This document shows positions 33,711-43,800 of a stretch of DNA of 64,000 nt, one piece after another. Position numbers and translations under genes: made by a program. The DNA is from Scandinavium sp036495715. GTDB lineage: Bacteria; Pseudomonadota; Gammaproteobacteria; Enterobacterales; Enterobacteriaceae. The notes under the pieces were generated by a model. The model had not been told where the DNA came from, made no database searches, and saw nothing but the letters and a program-made list of their open reading frames with translations. Every line of letters begins with the position of its first letter. Position 1 is the stretch's first letter. Where the stretch lies: positions 1 through 64,000 of the forward strand of contig DASXML010000048.1 of the NCBI GenBank assembly GCA_036495715.1, in the 5' to 3' direction.

Positions 33711-33753
33711 CCTGAATGGGGTAATGCCCCATTTTATGTTGCGTCCATTCAGG
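33711..33753 (-). terminator. Nested palindrome between maa and ylaC
   Basis: AATGGGG (33715-33721) pairs with CCCCATT (33727-33733). Outer arms CCTGAATGG (33711) and CCATTCAGG (33745) can pair instead. Either structure could terminate maa transcription; the T-tract is weak. Confidence 0.4.
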
Positions 33754-33790
33754 CTGAAAGTAACAGTTTGGGTGCAGAAAAGCATAACAG

Positions 33791-34345
33791 TCAGGCGAGC
33801 ATTTTGATGATTTTCGCCGGATTCCCGCCGACAACGGCATTGGCCGGAACCGCTTTCACTACCACAGCACCAGACGCAATGACGGCGTTATCGCCAATGG
33901 TGACGCCTGGGTTAATGATAGCCCGTCCACCAATCCAGACGTTGTTGCCAATCGTGACGGGTTTCCCGTACTCCGCGCCGCTATTACGCGTGTCGGCACC
34001 AAGTGGGTGCGTCGCGGTATAAATATGAACGCCGGGTGCCAGCATACAGTTGTCGCCAATATGAATGGGGCAACCGTCGAGCATCACGCAGTCGAAATTG
34101 GCGTAGAAATTTTTGCCGAGGAAGATGTTGTAACCGTAATCACAGCGGAATGTCGGCTCAATATACGCATCTTCGGCGCGACCAAGCAGCTCACCCAGCA
34201 AACGGGTACGCAGGGGTTTCTCCTCCGGTGAGGAGTGGTTGTAGCTGTGTAACAGTGTTCTGGCGCGTAAACGGTCGGCTCGGAGGGTTGTATCACCCGG
34301 ACGATAAAGCTCTCCGGCGATCATTTTGCGTTTTTCTTCACTCAT
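33791..34345 (-). CDS. maa: Maltose O-acetyltransferase
   Basis: The 184-residue protein (E. coli 183) has an N-terminal Mac domain (EEKRKMIAGELYRPGDTTLR). A left-handed beta-helix of hexapeptide repeats follows (FYANFDCVMLDGCPIHIGDN, VTIGNNVWIGGRAIINPGVT). The catalytic histidine lies in IYTATHPLGA. It transfers acetyl from acetyl-CoA to glucose and maltose. Its place between ylaC and hha is the E. coli order. Confidence 0.92.
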   Translation of the reverse strand: MSEEKRKMIAGELYRPGDTTLRADRLRARTLLHSYNHSSPEEKPLRTRLLGELLGRAEDAYIEPTFRCDYGYNIFLGKNFYANFDCVMLDGCPIHIGDNCMLAPGVHIYTATHPLGADTRNSGAEYGKPVTIGNNVWIGGRAIINPGVTIGDNAVIASGAVVVKAVPANAVVGGNPAKIIKMLA

Positions 34346-34496
34346 GTGCTTCTCCTGTTAGCGAGAGAGTCACAGTATAGAGTGTGAGATTGATTGGGAA
34401 CGTTCCCTGCCTCGGTGTGTGATGACTATCACATTGTAATCTGTACTGTTGTCAGTAAAGAAAGCGAAGGGGGGAGGAACCATAATTCAATACTAA

Positions 34497-34715
34497 TTAA
34501 CGTATAAATTTCCACACAGACGATGGGATTTTATCGTAAAGCTTATTCATAGTCAGTTCGGCCAGACGATGATCTGCTGCTGAGTAAAAAACAGCCAATT
34601 CATTATCTGAAAGTTCGTACTTATTTTTTTCAATAACACGTTCTAATGTATCAAGCGTCTGACAACGTCGTAATCGCATCAAATAATCAGTTTTTGTTAA
34701 AGGGTTATCTGACAT
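34497..34715 (-). CDS. hha: Hha, H-NS co-modulator and antitoxin partner of TomB
   Basis: The 72-residue protein (LTKTDYLMRLRRCQTLDTLE, YELSDNELAVFYSAADHRLAE) is nearly the E. coli Hha. It binds H-NS or StpA and strengthens silencing of horizontally acquired and virulence genes. It also pairs with TomB in biofilm control. It lies 27 bases downstream of tomB in the same operon. Confidence 0.95.
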   Translation of the reverse strand: MSDNPLTKTDYLMRLRRCQTLDTLERVIEKNKYELSDNELAVFYSAADHRLAELTMNKLYDKIPSSVWKFIR

Positions 34716-34742
34716 AACTTCACCTTTTTGTTTGTAATAATT

Positions 34743-35117
34743 TTAACAAGAGAGACTAACAGGGTTCGTCCGGCTTAGCGTGACGAAGCAACGAAAGAGT
34801 CTATTTCCAGATTTTCGCCATTTCTGCAGATCTTCTGCGTTAATGCCGTAGTTACTGAACAACATAAAGGTATCGTCCAGATATTCATCAATTTGCGCGA
34901 TCAATTTATTGTCTTCGTTATACTTAATTTTGTAATTAAGTGCGAAGGTAGCAATATGTTCGATCAGTTCGTTGAGCTGAAGATTAAGTTCAGACGTGGG
35001 ATCATTGACCCAGCCTGAGCGGTTTTCTTCAAGGTTAGCGAGACAGTCATGATACAACGTTTCACACAGAAATTTAAGCTGTACGAGATCATGTCTTTTT
35101 GGCGAGTATTCGTCCAT
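34743..35117 (-). CDS. tomB: TomB, Hha toxicity modulator
   Basis: The 124-residue protein (MDEYSPKRHDLVQLKFLCET, NYKIKYNEDNKLIAQIDEYL) matches E. coli TomB (YbaJ). It counteracts Hha, reportedly by oxidation of an Hha cysteine, and affects biofilm formation and conjugation. It is the first gene of tomB-hha; both read on the minus strand. Confidence 0.93.
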   Translation of the reverse strand: MDEYSPKRHDLVQLKFLCETLYHDCLANLEENRSGWVNDPTSELNLQLNELIEHIATFALNYKIKYNEDNKLIAQIDEYLDDTFMLFSNYGINAEDLQKWRKSGNRLFRCFVTLSRTNPVSLSC

Positions 35118-35573
35118 AACGCATCCCCTTATGATAAACCAACAAACACCGTGTGGGATGGATAAAACTGTCTGACCCGGAACATACGCAGTGAACCTGA
35201 TACCGTAACTATAATCTACTCTGAAAAGGATTTCACCGAGCTATTACGAAAAATTACAATTACGGTTAATTAGGCTGGCGGTGTACCCGACATCCAAACC
35301 TTTCTAATAACGACGTTTTAATATAACTATTGTTAAATAAACAGAGACCAGCTTACTTTTCATTAGCTTATGTTTGCAGCAGCTCCAGCAACATAAAAAC
35401 GGCTTTCGTACAGAGCTCACAAACTAAGACTAGTCCTAAGTGGTTGTCTAAAAAAAGACCACAACTATCGCATATTGCCTTCGGAAAATGCCGCGATATT
35501 AAGATTATATCCCTGCGTTTTGTCTGAGATAAATAAACTATTGCGCAATAAGTGCGATTAATTTTTTAACGTC
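35118..35573. other. 456-base intergenic region between acrB and tomB, no gene supported
   Basis: The region is AT-rich and must contain the tomB-hha promoter on the minus strand. A 65-codon plus-strand frame at 35330-35527 is not supported: it has no ribosome binding site and its composition is not protein-like. GTCT and AGAC around a run of seven A residues near 35446-35459 form a small hairpin. Nothing else stands out. Confidence 0.5.
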
Positions 35574-35600
35574 AAAAAAGAAGGGCCGCATATGCGGCCC
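35572..35600 (-). terminator. acrAB terminator
   Basis: GGGCCGCATATGCGGCCC (35583-35600) is a perfect palindrome. On the minus strand it is followed by TTCTTTTTT. It lies 24 bases beyond the acrB stop. Confidence 0.9.
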
Positions 35601-35624
35601 TGGTTCATTACAGCGTGAGGCTAA

Positions 35625-38600
35625 TTAATGACGTTCTACCGGATGAGCGTGGTCCACATCTTCCGTCTTCTTACTGAAACGGCGACGAACGACCACGAAG
35701 AACACCGGAACGAAGAAGATAGCCAGAACGGTTGCGGTGACCATCCCGCCCATTACGCCCGTACCTACGGCGTTCTGGGCTCCGCTTCCTGCACCCGAAC
35801 TGATAACCAACGGCATGACCCCGAGAATAAAGGCCAGGGAGGTCATCAGAATCGGACGCAGACGCATACGTACGGCTTCCAGCGTGGATTCAATCAGGCC
35901 TTTGCCTTCTTTCTCCATCAGATCTTTGGCGAATTCCACGATAAGTATCGCGTTCTTCGCTGACAAACCAATGGTTGTCAGCAGGCCTACCTGGAAGTAC
36001 ACGTCGTTGGTCAGGCCACGGAAGGTGGCGGCTAACAATGCGCCCACTACCCCCAGCGGAACCACCAGCATGACCGAGAACGGAATCGACCAGCTCTCGT
36101 ACAGTGCTGCCAGACACAAGAACACCACAATCAGTGAAATCGCGTACAGGGCAGGGGCCTGGTTACCGGACAGACGTTCCTGATAGGACATACCGGTCCA
36201 GTCGTAGCCCACACCGGTCGGCAGTTTGCTCGCCAGGTCTTCCATCAGCAGCATCGCTTCACCGGTACTTTTACCCGGTGCAGCCTGGCCAAGGATTTCC
36301 ATGGATGGCAGACCATTGTAACGTTCCAGACGCGGTGAGCCGTATTCCCAACGTGACGTAGAGAAGGAGGAGAACGGTACCATCTGACCATTGCTGCCAC
36401 GAACGTACCAGTTGCCAATATCATCTGGCAGCATGCGGTATTTCGCTTCCGACATCAGGTACACTTTTTTCACGCGCCCACGATCAATGAAGTCGTTGAC
36501 GTAGCTACCGCCCCAGGCGGCACCTAGCGTGGTGTTGATGTCACTGATCGACACGCCCAGCGCCTGTGCTTTTTCCTGATCGATATCGATCTTATATTGC
36601 GGAGTATCTTCCAGGCCGTTCGGACGAACACCGGTCAGCACGTCAGGGTGCTTGGCGATTTCGCCAAACAGCTGGTTACGTGCCTGCGTCAGTTTTTCAT
36701 GGCCAAGGCCCGCCTGGTCAATCAGCTGGAAGTCGAAACCGGTCGCCGTACCCAGTTCAACAATCGCAGGCAGGTTAAAGGCGAACACCATCGCATCTTT
36801 AATCTGGGAGAAGCGTGCCATTGCACGGCCCGTTATCGCTTCGACCTTGTTCTCCGCGCCTGGACGCTCGCTCCAGTCTTTCAGAGAGACGAACGCGATA
36901 CCGGTGTTCTGACCACGACCGGCGAAGCCGAAGCCGTTAACCGCAAACACAGACTCTACGTTAGCTTTCTCTTTATTGAGGTAGTAATCGGTCACCTCAT
37001 CAAGGACTTTCTGCGTACGTTCCTGCGTCGCACCTGCTGGCAGCTGCGCCATGGTCAGGAACACGCCCTGGTCTTCTTCTGGCAAGAACGAACTTGGCAG
37101 ACGAACAAACAGGAAGGCCATGCCGACCACGATGATGATATAGAGCAGCAGATAACGACCGGTGCTGCGCAGAATGTTGCCTACGCTGTCGGTGTAATGA
37201 TGCGTGCTCTTATCGAACATGCGGTTAAACCAGCCGAAGAAGCCTTTATGCTCGCCGTGACCGCCTTTCTGAATCGGCTTCAGCATGGTGGCACACAGGG
37301 CAGGGGTCAGAATCAACGCCACGAGAACCGACAGGGCCATCGCCGAAACGATAGTGATGGAGAACTGACGATAAATCGCACCCGTTGAACCGCCAAAGAA
37401 GGCCATCGGAATAAATACGGCCGACAGTACCATCGCGATACCCACCAATGCGCCCTGAATCTGGCCCATTGATTTACGTGTCGCTTCTTTCGGTGGCAGC
37501 CCTTCCTCGGCCATCACACGCTCGACGTTTTCCACCACCACGATGGCGTCATCCACCAACAGGCCGATGGCAAGCACCATCCCGAACATCGTCAGGGTGT
37601 TTATCGAGTAGCCGAAGGCGGAAAGTACCGCAAAGGTACCCAGCAATACGACCGGTACGGCGATAGTTGGGATAAGCGTCGCACGGAAGTTCTGCAGGAA
37701 CAGATACATCACGAGGAACACGAGGATTATCGCTTCAACCAGCGTTTTCACCACTTCGTGAATGGAGATTTTCACGAACGGCGTGGTGTCGTACGGGTAA
37801 ACAATTTTCATCCCAGACGGGAAAAACGGTTCCATGCGTTTCAGTTCAGCACGGATAGCATCGGCGGTGTTCAGTGCGTTCGCACCGGTCGCCAGTTTGA
37901 TCCCCAGACCTGACGCCGGCTGACCGTTGAACTTAGCGATAACGTCGTAGTTTTCACCGCCGAGTTCGACTTTCGCAACGTCACGCAGGCGAACCTGCGA
38001 ACCGTCCGGGTTCACTTTCAGCAGGATTTTGCCGAATTCATCGGTATTGGTCAGACGGGTCTGCGCCACGATCGAGGCGTTCAACTGCTGGCCTTTCACC
38101 GGTGGTGTACCGCCTAACTGGCCGGCTGCCACCTGGGCGTTTTGCGCTTTCAGCGCCGCGATAACGTCTACCGGCGTCAACTGGAAGTTATTCAGTTTGT
38201 TCGGGTCCATCCAGATACGCATTGCGTACTGAGAACCAAACAGCTGAACGTCACCGACGCCAGAAGTACGGCTGATCGGATCCTTCATGTTGGCGGCAAC
38301 GTAGTCGGAGATATCGTCCTGGGTCATGGTGCCGTTGGTGTTGATAACACCGACAACCATCAGGAAGCTGCTTGACGCTTTCTCAACGCTCACACCCTGC
38401 TGCTGAACTTCCTGCGGCAGAAGTGGCATTGCCAGCTGCAGTTTGTTCTGCACCTGAACCTGCGCGATATCCGGATCGGTACCGGATTCGAACGTCAGCG
38501 TAATGGTTGCTGTACCCGTGGAGTCACCGTTTGAAGACATGTACATCAGGTGATCGATACCGTTCATGTTCTGTTCGATAACCTGGGTCACGGTGTTCTG

Positions 38601-38771
38601 CACGGTTTCAGCATCCGCTCCGGGATACATGGCCGTGATGGCAATCGCTGGCGGCGCAATCGTTGGATATTGCGCTACCGGCAATTTGAGGATCGCAAGT
38701 CCCCCTGCCAGCATGATAATGATGGCGATCACCCAGGCGAATATGGGGCGATCAATAAAGAAATTAGGCAT
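35625..38771 (-). CDS. acrB: Multidrug efflux RND pump AcrB
   Basis: The 1048-residue inner-membrane transporter (E. coli 1049) begins MPNFFIDRPIFAWVIAIIIM. It has twelve membrane segments and two large periplasmic loops. The proton-relay aspartates D407 and D408 lie in LLVDDAIVVVENVE, and K939 lies in GLSAKNAILIVEF (E. coli K940). With AcrA and TolC it exports dyes, detergents, bile salts and many antibiotics. It is 22 bases downstream of acrA in one operon. No inactivating change is seen. Confidence 0.96.
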   Translation of the reverse strand: MPNFFIDRPIFAWVIAIIIMLAGGLAILKLPVAQYPTIAPPAIAITAMYPGADAETVQNTVTQVIEQNMNGIDHLMYMSSNGDSTGTATITLTFESGTDPDIAQVQVQNKLQLAMPLLPQEVQQQGVSVEKASSSFLMVVGVINTNGTMTQDDISDYVAANMKDPISRTSGVGDVQLFGSQYAMRIWMDPNKLNNFQLTPVDVIAALKAQNAQVAAGQLGGTPPVKGQQLNASIVAQTRLTNTDEFGKILLKVNPDGSQVRLRDVAKVELGGENYDVIAKFNGQPASGLGIKLATGANALNTADAIRAELKRMEPFFPSGMKIVYPYDTTPFVKISIHEVVKTLVEAIILVFLVMYLFLQNFRATLIPTIAVPVVLLGTFAVLSAFGYSINTLTMFGMVLAIGLLVDDAIVVVENVERVMAEEGLPPKEATRKSMGQIQGALVGIAMVLSAVFIPMAFFGGSTGAIYRQFSITIVSAMALSVLVALILTPALCATMLKPIQKGGHGEHKGFFGWFNRMFDKSTHHYTDSVGNILRSTGRYLLLYIIIVVGMAFLFVRLPSSFLPEEDQGVFLTMAQLPAGATQERTQKVLDEVTDYYLNKEKANVESVFAVNGFGFAGRGQNTGIAFVSLKDWSERPGAENKVEAITGRAMARFSQIKDAMVFAFNLPAIVELGTATGFDFQLIDQAGLGHEKLTQARNQLFGEIAKHPDVLTGVRPNGLEDTPQYKIDIDQEKAQALGVSISDINTTLGAAWGGSYVNDFIDRGRVKKVYLMSEAKYRMLPDDIGNWYVRGSNGQMVPFSSFSTSRWEYGSPRLERYNGLPSMEILGQAAPGKSTGEAMLLMEDLASKLPTGVGYDWTGMSYQERLSGNQAPALYAISLIVVFLCLAALYESWSIPFSVMLVVPLGVVGALLAATFRGLTNDVYFQVGLLTTIGLSAKNAILIVEFAKDLMEKEGKGLIESTLEAVRMRLRPILMTSLAFILGVMPLVISSGAGSGAQNAVGTGVMGGMVTATVLAIFFVPVFFVVVRRRFSKKTEDVDHAHPVERH

Positions 38772-38793
38772 GTCTTAACGTCTCCTGTTTAAG

Positions 38794-39987
38794 TTAAGAC
38801 TTAGGCTGTTCTGACGCGGCATTACCTGCCGTTTGCTGCTCTTTGTCAGAAGTGACTTCCTGCGCTTTTACCTGAGCGCCCGGTCTGACTTTTTGCAAAC
38901 CGGTAATGATGACGCGATCGCCATCTTTCAGACCCTGGGTCACAAGCCATTTGTCGCCAATCGCTTGAGCCGCGGTTATCTGACGAACTTCGACTTTATC
39001 GCCTTCACCGACCACCATCGCACTGGCATCGCCACGCGGGGTACGGGTGACACCTTGTTGTGGGACCAGCAGGGCGGTAGGGTTAATCCCTTCTTCCAGT
39101 TTCGCACGCACGAACATGCCTGGGAGCAGGGTGTGGTCAGGGTTAGGGAACACAGCACGCAGAGTGATGGAGCCCGTGGTCTGATCAACCGTTACATCGG
39201 AGAATTCCAGCGTACCGCTTTGCGAATAGGTGATACCGTCCTGAGTCACCAGGTCAACTTTGGCTTTACCGTCAACCTGTTTCAGGGAGCCGCTGGCCAG
39301 TTCTTGCTTCAGACGCAGGAAATCGTTGCTGGACTGGGTCACGTCAACGTAGATCGGGTCAAGCTGCTGAACGGTTGCCAGCGCATCGGCCTGACCGGTC
39401 TGCACCAGAGCGCCTTCCGTGACGGAAGATTTGCCGATGCGGCCACTGATAGGCGACGTCACTTTGGTATAAGCCAGGTTGATACGCGCAGTTTCAACAG
39501 CGGCTTTCGCGGCCAGAACAGAAGCATTAGCCTGCTGAGCATCTGCCAGCGCAGTGTCGTAATCCTGCTTACTGATGTATTGAGTGCCTACCAGTTTCTG
39601 GTAACGGCTGACCGTCACCTGCGCGATTTTGGCGGCGGCTTGCGCCTTAGCCAGATCGCCTTTCGCGCTGTCATACGCGGCCTGATAGGTTGCTGGATCA
39701 ATCTGATACAGGGACACCCCAGCCTGAATTTCACCGCCTTCCGTAAAGTTACGTTTCAGGATAATGCCACCCACCTGAGGACGAACTTCTGCGATACGGA
39801 AAGCACTGGTGCGACCAGGGAGTTCAGTTGTGATTTGGAGAGGTTCAGATTTGAGCGTTACGACACCCACTTCTGGCGTCTGCGCCGCTCCTTGTTGAGC
39901 CTTTTTATCATCACATCCTGTAAGCGCTAAGCTGCCTGAAAGCATCAGAACGACCGCCAGAGGCGTTAACCCTCTGTTTTTGTTCAT
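38794..39987 (-). CDS. acrA: Multidrug efflux adaptor lipoprotein AcrA
   Basis: The ATG at 39987, after GAGG, gives 397 residues, the same as E. coli; an upstream ATG at 40047 lies in promoter sequence. The lipoprotein signal MNKNRGLTPLAVVLMLSGSL ends in the lipobox LTGC (C25). Then follow the membrane-proximal and lipoyl parts (LPGRTSAFRIAEVRPQVGG), the alpha-helical hairpin (residues about 100-170, alanine/glutamine-rich) and the beta-barrel domain. It bridges AcrB and TolC in the periplasm. It is divergent from acrR. Confidence 0.95.
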   Translation of the reverse strand: MNKNRGLTPLAVVLMLSGSLALTGCDDKKAQQGAAQTPEVGVVTLKSEPLQITTELPGRTSAFRIAEVRPQVGGIILKRNFTEGGEIQAGVSLYQIDPATYQAAYDSAKGDLAKAQAAAKIAQVTVSRYQKLVGTQYISKQDYDTALADAQQANASVLAAKAAVETARINLAYTKVTSPISGRIGKSSVTEGALVQTGQADALATVQQLDPIYVDVTQSSNDFLRLKQELASGSLKQVDGKAKVDLVTQDGITYSQSGTLEFSDVTVDQTTGSITLRAVFPNPDHTLLPGMFVRAKLEEGINPTALLVPQQGVTRTPRGDASAMVVGEGDKVEVRQITAAQAIGDKWLVTQGLKDGDRVIITGLQKVRPGAQVKAQEVTSDKEQQTAGNAASEQPKS

Positions 39988-40076
39988 ATGTAAACCTCGA
40001 GTGTCCGATTTCAAATTGATCAATGGATCAAATGTCCACAAACCCATTGCTGCTTTATATTATGGTCGTGCTATGG

Positions 40077-40100
40077 TACATACATTCATAAATGTATGTA
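40077..40100. promoter_or_regulatory. AcrR operator in the acrA-acrR divergent region
   Basis: A 24-base inverted repeat with arms TACATACATT and AATGTATGTA separated by CATA matches the known E. coli AcrR operator. It lies 28 bases before acrR and overlaps the acrAB promoter region, so AcrR represses both directions. Confidence 0.9.
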
Positions 40101-40128
40101 AATCTAACCTGTGTAAATTCACCAACCT

Positions 40129-40148
40129 ATGGCACGAAAAACCAAACA
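40129..40148. promoter_or_regulatory. MarA/SoxS/Rob box of acrAB overlapping the acrR start
   Basis: The first 20 bases of acrR, starting ATGGCACGAAAAACC, fit the marbox consensus AYNGCACNNWNNRYYAAAYN at every fixed position. In E. coli the acrAB marbox lies in the same place. Activation of acrAB by MarA-type regulators is therefore expected. Confidence 0.75.
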
Positions 40149-40773
40149 ACAAGCACTGGAAACTCGGCAACAGATTCTCGATGTTGCACTGCGCTTGTTT
40201 TCTCAACGGGGAGTTTCATCCACCTCGTTGGCCGAGATTGCAAAAGCGGCTGGTGTGACTCGTGGAGCAATCTACTGGCATTTCAAGAACAAATCAGATT
40301 TATTTAGCGAAATCTGGCAGATCTCGGAGTCCAGTATCAGCAGTCTTGAGTCTGAGTATCGGGCAAAATTCCCTGACGATCCACTCTCTATTCTTAGGGA
40401 GATTCTAGTCTATATTCTTGAAGCGACAGTGATCGATGAACGTCGGCGTTTAATGCTGGAAATTATCTACCACAAATGTGAGTTCGTTGGTGAAATGACC
40501 GTCGTCCAGCAGGCTCAACACGATCTCTGTCTTGAAAGTTACGACAGAATAGAAGAGGTCCTCAGAGAGTGTATTCGCGCCGGGCAGCTGCCCGAGGATT
40601 TATTGACTCGTCGCGCGGCCATTGTGATGAGAAGTTATGTCTCGGGCATCGTTGAGAATTGGCTGTTTTCCCCTGACACTTTTGATCTTAAAAATGAAGC
40701 TCGAGACTTCGCGGCCATTTTGCTTGAAATGTACCAGTATTGCCCGACGCTGCGAGGCGCGCGGGTGCTGTGA
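40129..40773 (+). CDS. acrR: TetR-family repressor AcrR
   Basis: The 214-residue protein (E. coli 215) has the TetR DNA-binding domain (ILDVALRLFSQRGVSSTSLA, TRGAIYWHFKNKSDLF) and an all-helical ligand domain with a conserved EIIYHKCEFVGEM. It represses acrAB and itself and is released by drugs such as ethidium and rhodamine. No truncation or frameshift is present, so the repressor appears functional. Confidence 0.95.
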   Translation: MARKTKQQALETRQQILDVALRLFSQRGVSSTSLAEIAKAAGVTRGAIYWHFKNKSDLFSEIWQISESSISSLESEYRAKFPDDPLSILREILVYILEATVIDERRRLMLEIIYHKCEFVGEMTVVQQAQHDLCLESYDRIEEVLRECIRAGQLPEDLLTRRAAIVMRSYVSGIVENWLFSPDTFDLKNEARDFAAILLEMYQYCPTLRGARVL

Positions 40774-40897
40774 CGGTACGTCAACACACTGAGAAAATTC
40801 CTACCGCTGGCTGCTGTTCGCCGAAGAGCAGAAATGCTATGCTTCGCCGGCAATTGCTCCCGGCGTTTCCGGCCCTGAACTCATTCATGCTGACACT

Positions 40898-43800
40898 ATG
40901 CTGCACACTACTTTTTGGCGGAAATCATTCTCCGCGCTCATTGTTTCGTTAGTCCTCCTTTTTGCCGCAACGGGCCTGAGCCATGCGCGCGAGCAAAGCA
41001 GCAACGATCTGCCCGATCGTGCCGATGTACAAAAACAACTCAACACGCTGACCAAGAAAAAAGATCTCACGCCGCAGGATAAACTCGTCGAACAGGATCT
41101 GTCGGACACCTTGCAGTTGCTCGATAAAATCGAGCGCTTAAAGGACGAAACGGCGCAGCTTAAACAGCAGATTGATCAGGCTCCGGCGAAAATGCGTCAG
41201 GCGGCCGATAACCTCAATGCGCTGGACGATGTGGATAATGACGACGAAACCCGCAAGACGCTGAATCAGCTTTCTATGCATCAATTGGAATCACGGGTTA
41301 GCGATCTTCTCGACCAACTGCAGGCCGCGCAAAACGATCTCGCCACCTACAACAGCCAACTGGTGTCGCTACAAACGCAGCCCGAGCGCGTGCAAAACGC
41401 GATGTACAATGCCTCACAGCAGCTCCAGCAAATCCGCAATCGCCTGAACGGCACTACCATTGGTGAAGACGCATTACGTCCAACCCAGCAAACCATGCTG
41501 CTGGTGCAACAGGCGCTGCTGAATGCTGAACTTGAACAACAGCGTAAAAGTCTCGCCGGGAACACCGTCTTGCAGGATACGCTACAGAAGCAGCGTGACT
41601 ATGTGACCGCTAACAGCAACCGTCTTCAGCATCAGCTCCAGTTATTGCAGGAAGCGGTGAACAGTAAGCGCCTGACGTTAACCGAGAAAACAGCACAAGA
41701 AGCCGTTTCACCGGACGACGCGGCGCGCATTCAGGCTAACCCGTTGGTGAAACAGGAGCTTGATGTTAACCATCAGCTCAGCGAACGGCTGATTAAAGCC
41801 ACCGAAAGTGGCAACCAGCTGGTGCAGCAGAATATTCGGGTGAAAACCTGGCTTGACCGGGCGCTGCAATCCGAACGCAATATCAAAGAACAAATCTCGA
41901 TGCTAAAAGGCAGCCTGTTGCTGTCGCGCATTCTTTATCAGGAACAGCAGACCCTACCGTCCGCGGATGAACTGGAAGACATGACCAACCGCATTGCGGA
42001 TTTGCGTCTTGAACAATTTGAAGTGAACCAGCAGCGCGACGCGCTGTTCCAGAGCGACGATTACGTGGCGAAACTGGAAGAGGGGCATAACGGCGATGTG
42101 AACGCCGACGTCACCGACGCCTTGACCCAGGTGGTCGATATGCGCCGCGAACTGCTGGATCAAATGAACAAACAGTTGGGCAACCAACTGATGATGGCCA
42201 TCAATCTGCAAGTCAATCAGCAGCAGTTGATGAGCGTGTCGAAAAGCCTGCGTTCCATTCTCACCCAACAGATTTTCTGGGTGAACAGCAACAAACCGAT
42301 GGACTGGGACTGGGTGAAATCGTTCCCTTCGGCGCTGAAAGAACAGTTTGGCAAAATGAAACTGACCGTGAACTGGGAAAAAGCCTGGCCTGCGGTGTTT
42401 GTCGCGTTTCTGGCAGGGTTGCCGCTGCTGCTGATTGCCGGGCTGGTTCGCTGGCGTTTGAAATGGCTGCGCAACTACCAGAAAAAATTGGGTTCGGAAG
42501 TCGGTCAACTGCGCAATGACAGTCAATTGCATACGCCGAAAGCGATCCTCATCGATATGGTGCGCGCGCTGCCGGGGGTAATGGTGATCCTCGCCGCAGG
42601 GCTGATTTTGCTGACGATGCAGCTCAATATCAGCGACCTGCTATGGGCGTTTAGTAAAAAACTGGCGCTGTTCTGGCTGATATTTGGTGTGTGCTGGAAA
42701 GTGCTGGAACGAAACGGCGTCGCGGTCACCCATTTCAACATGCCACCGCAGCTGACCAGTCACTGGCGTCGGCAAATTGTGCGTATCAGCCTCGCGTTGC
42801 TGCCGCTGCATTTCTGGTCGGTGGAGGCCGAGCTTACCCCATTACATTTAATGGACGATGTGCTCGGTCAGTTTGCGGTGTTCCTTAACCTGTTGCTGAT
42901 AACCGTGCTGGTCTGGCCGATGTGCCGTGACAGCTGGCGTGACAAAGAGTCCCACAGTCTGCGTCTGCTGACGATTACCACGCTGGCGATTGTGCCTGTC
43001 GCGTTAATGGTGCTGACGGCGACCGGTTATTTCTATACCACGCTGCGCCTGGCCGGACGCTGGATTGAAACGGTCTATCTGGTCATCCTGTGGAACCTGA
43101 TTTACCAGACGGTACTGCGCGGCCTGAGCGTTGCGGCTCGTCGTATCGCCTATCGTCGTGCGCTCGCCCGTCGTCAGCATCTGGTGAAAGAGGGCGCGGA
43201 AGGCGCAGAGCCGCTGGAAGAACCGACCATCGCACTTGAAGACGTCAACCAGCAAACGTTGCGTATCACCATGCTGGTGATGGTGGCCGCGTTTGGCGTG
43301 ATGTTCTGGGCCATCTGGTCCGACTTAATCACCGTCTTTGCCTACCTCGACAGCATCACCTTGTGGCACTACAACGTGACCGAAGCCGGTGCTGAAGTCA
43401 TGCGTAACGTGACGCTCGGCAGCTTGTTGTTTGCGCTGATCGCACTGGTGGTGGCTTGGGCGCTCATTCGAAACCTTCCGGGGTTGCTGGAAGTGCTAGT
43501 GCTTTCACGACTTAACATGCGCCAGGGCGCGTCCTATGCGATAACCACCATCCTTAATTACGTCATTATCGGCGTAGGGGCGGTGACCGTATTCGGATCG
43601 CTCGGGGTGTCGTGGGATAAACTGCAGTGGCTCGCCGCCGCGTTATCGGTCGGTCTGGGCTTTGGCTTACAGGAAATTTTCGGTAACTTCGTTTCCGGTC
43701 TGATCATCCTGTTCGAACGCCCGATCCGCATTGGTGATACGGTAACGATCGGCACGTACTCCGGCTCGGTCAGCAAGATCCGTATTCGTGCGACCACTAT

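Noticed and set aside
35330..35527. 65-codon frame in the acrB-tomB gap
   Set aside because: No ribosome binding site and a low-complexity, lysine/serine-rich translation in AT-rich DNA.
38833..39930. 365-codon plus-strand frame inside acrA
   Set aside because: Complement of acrA; no start signal and no known family.
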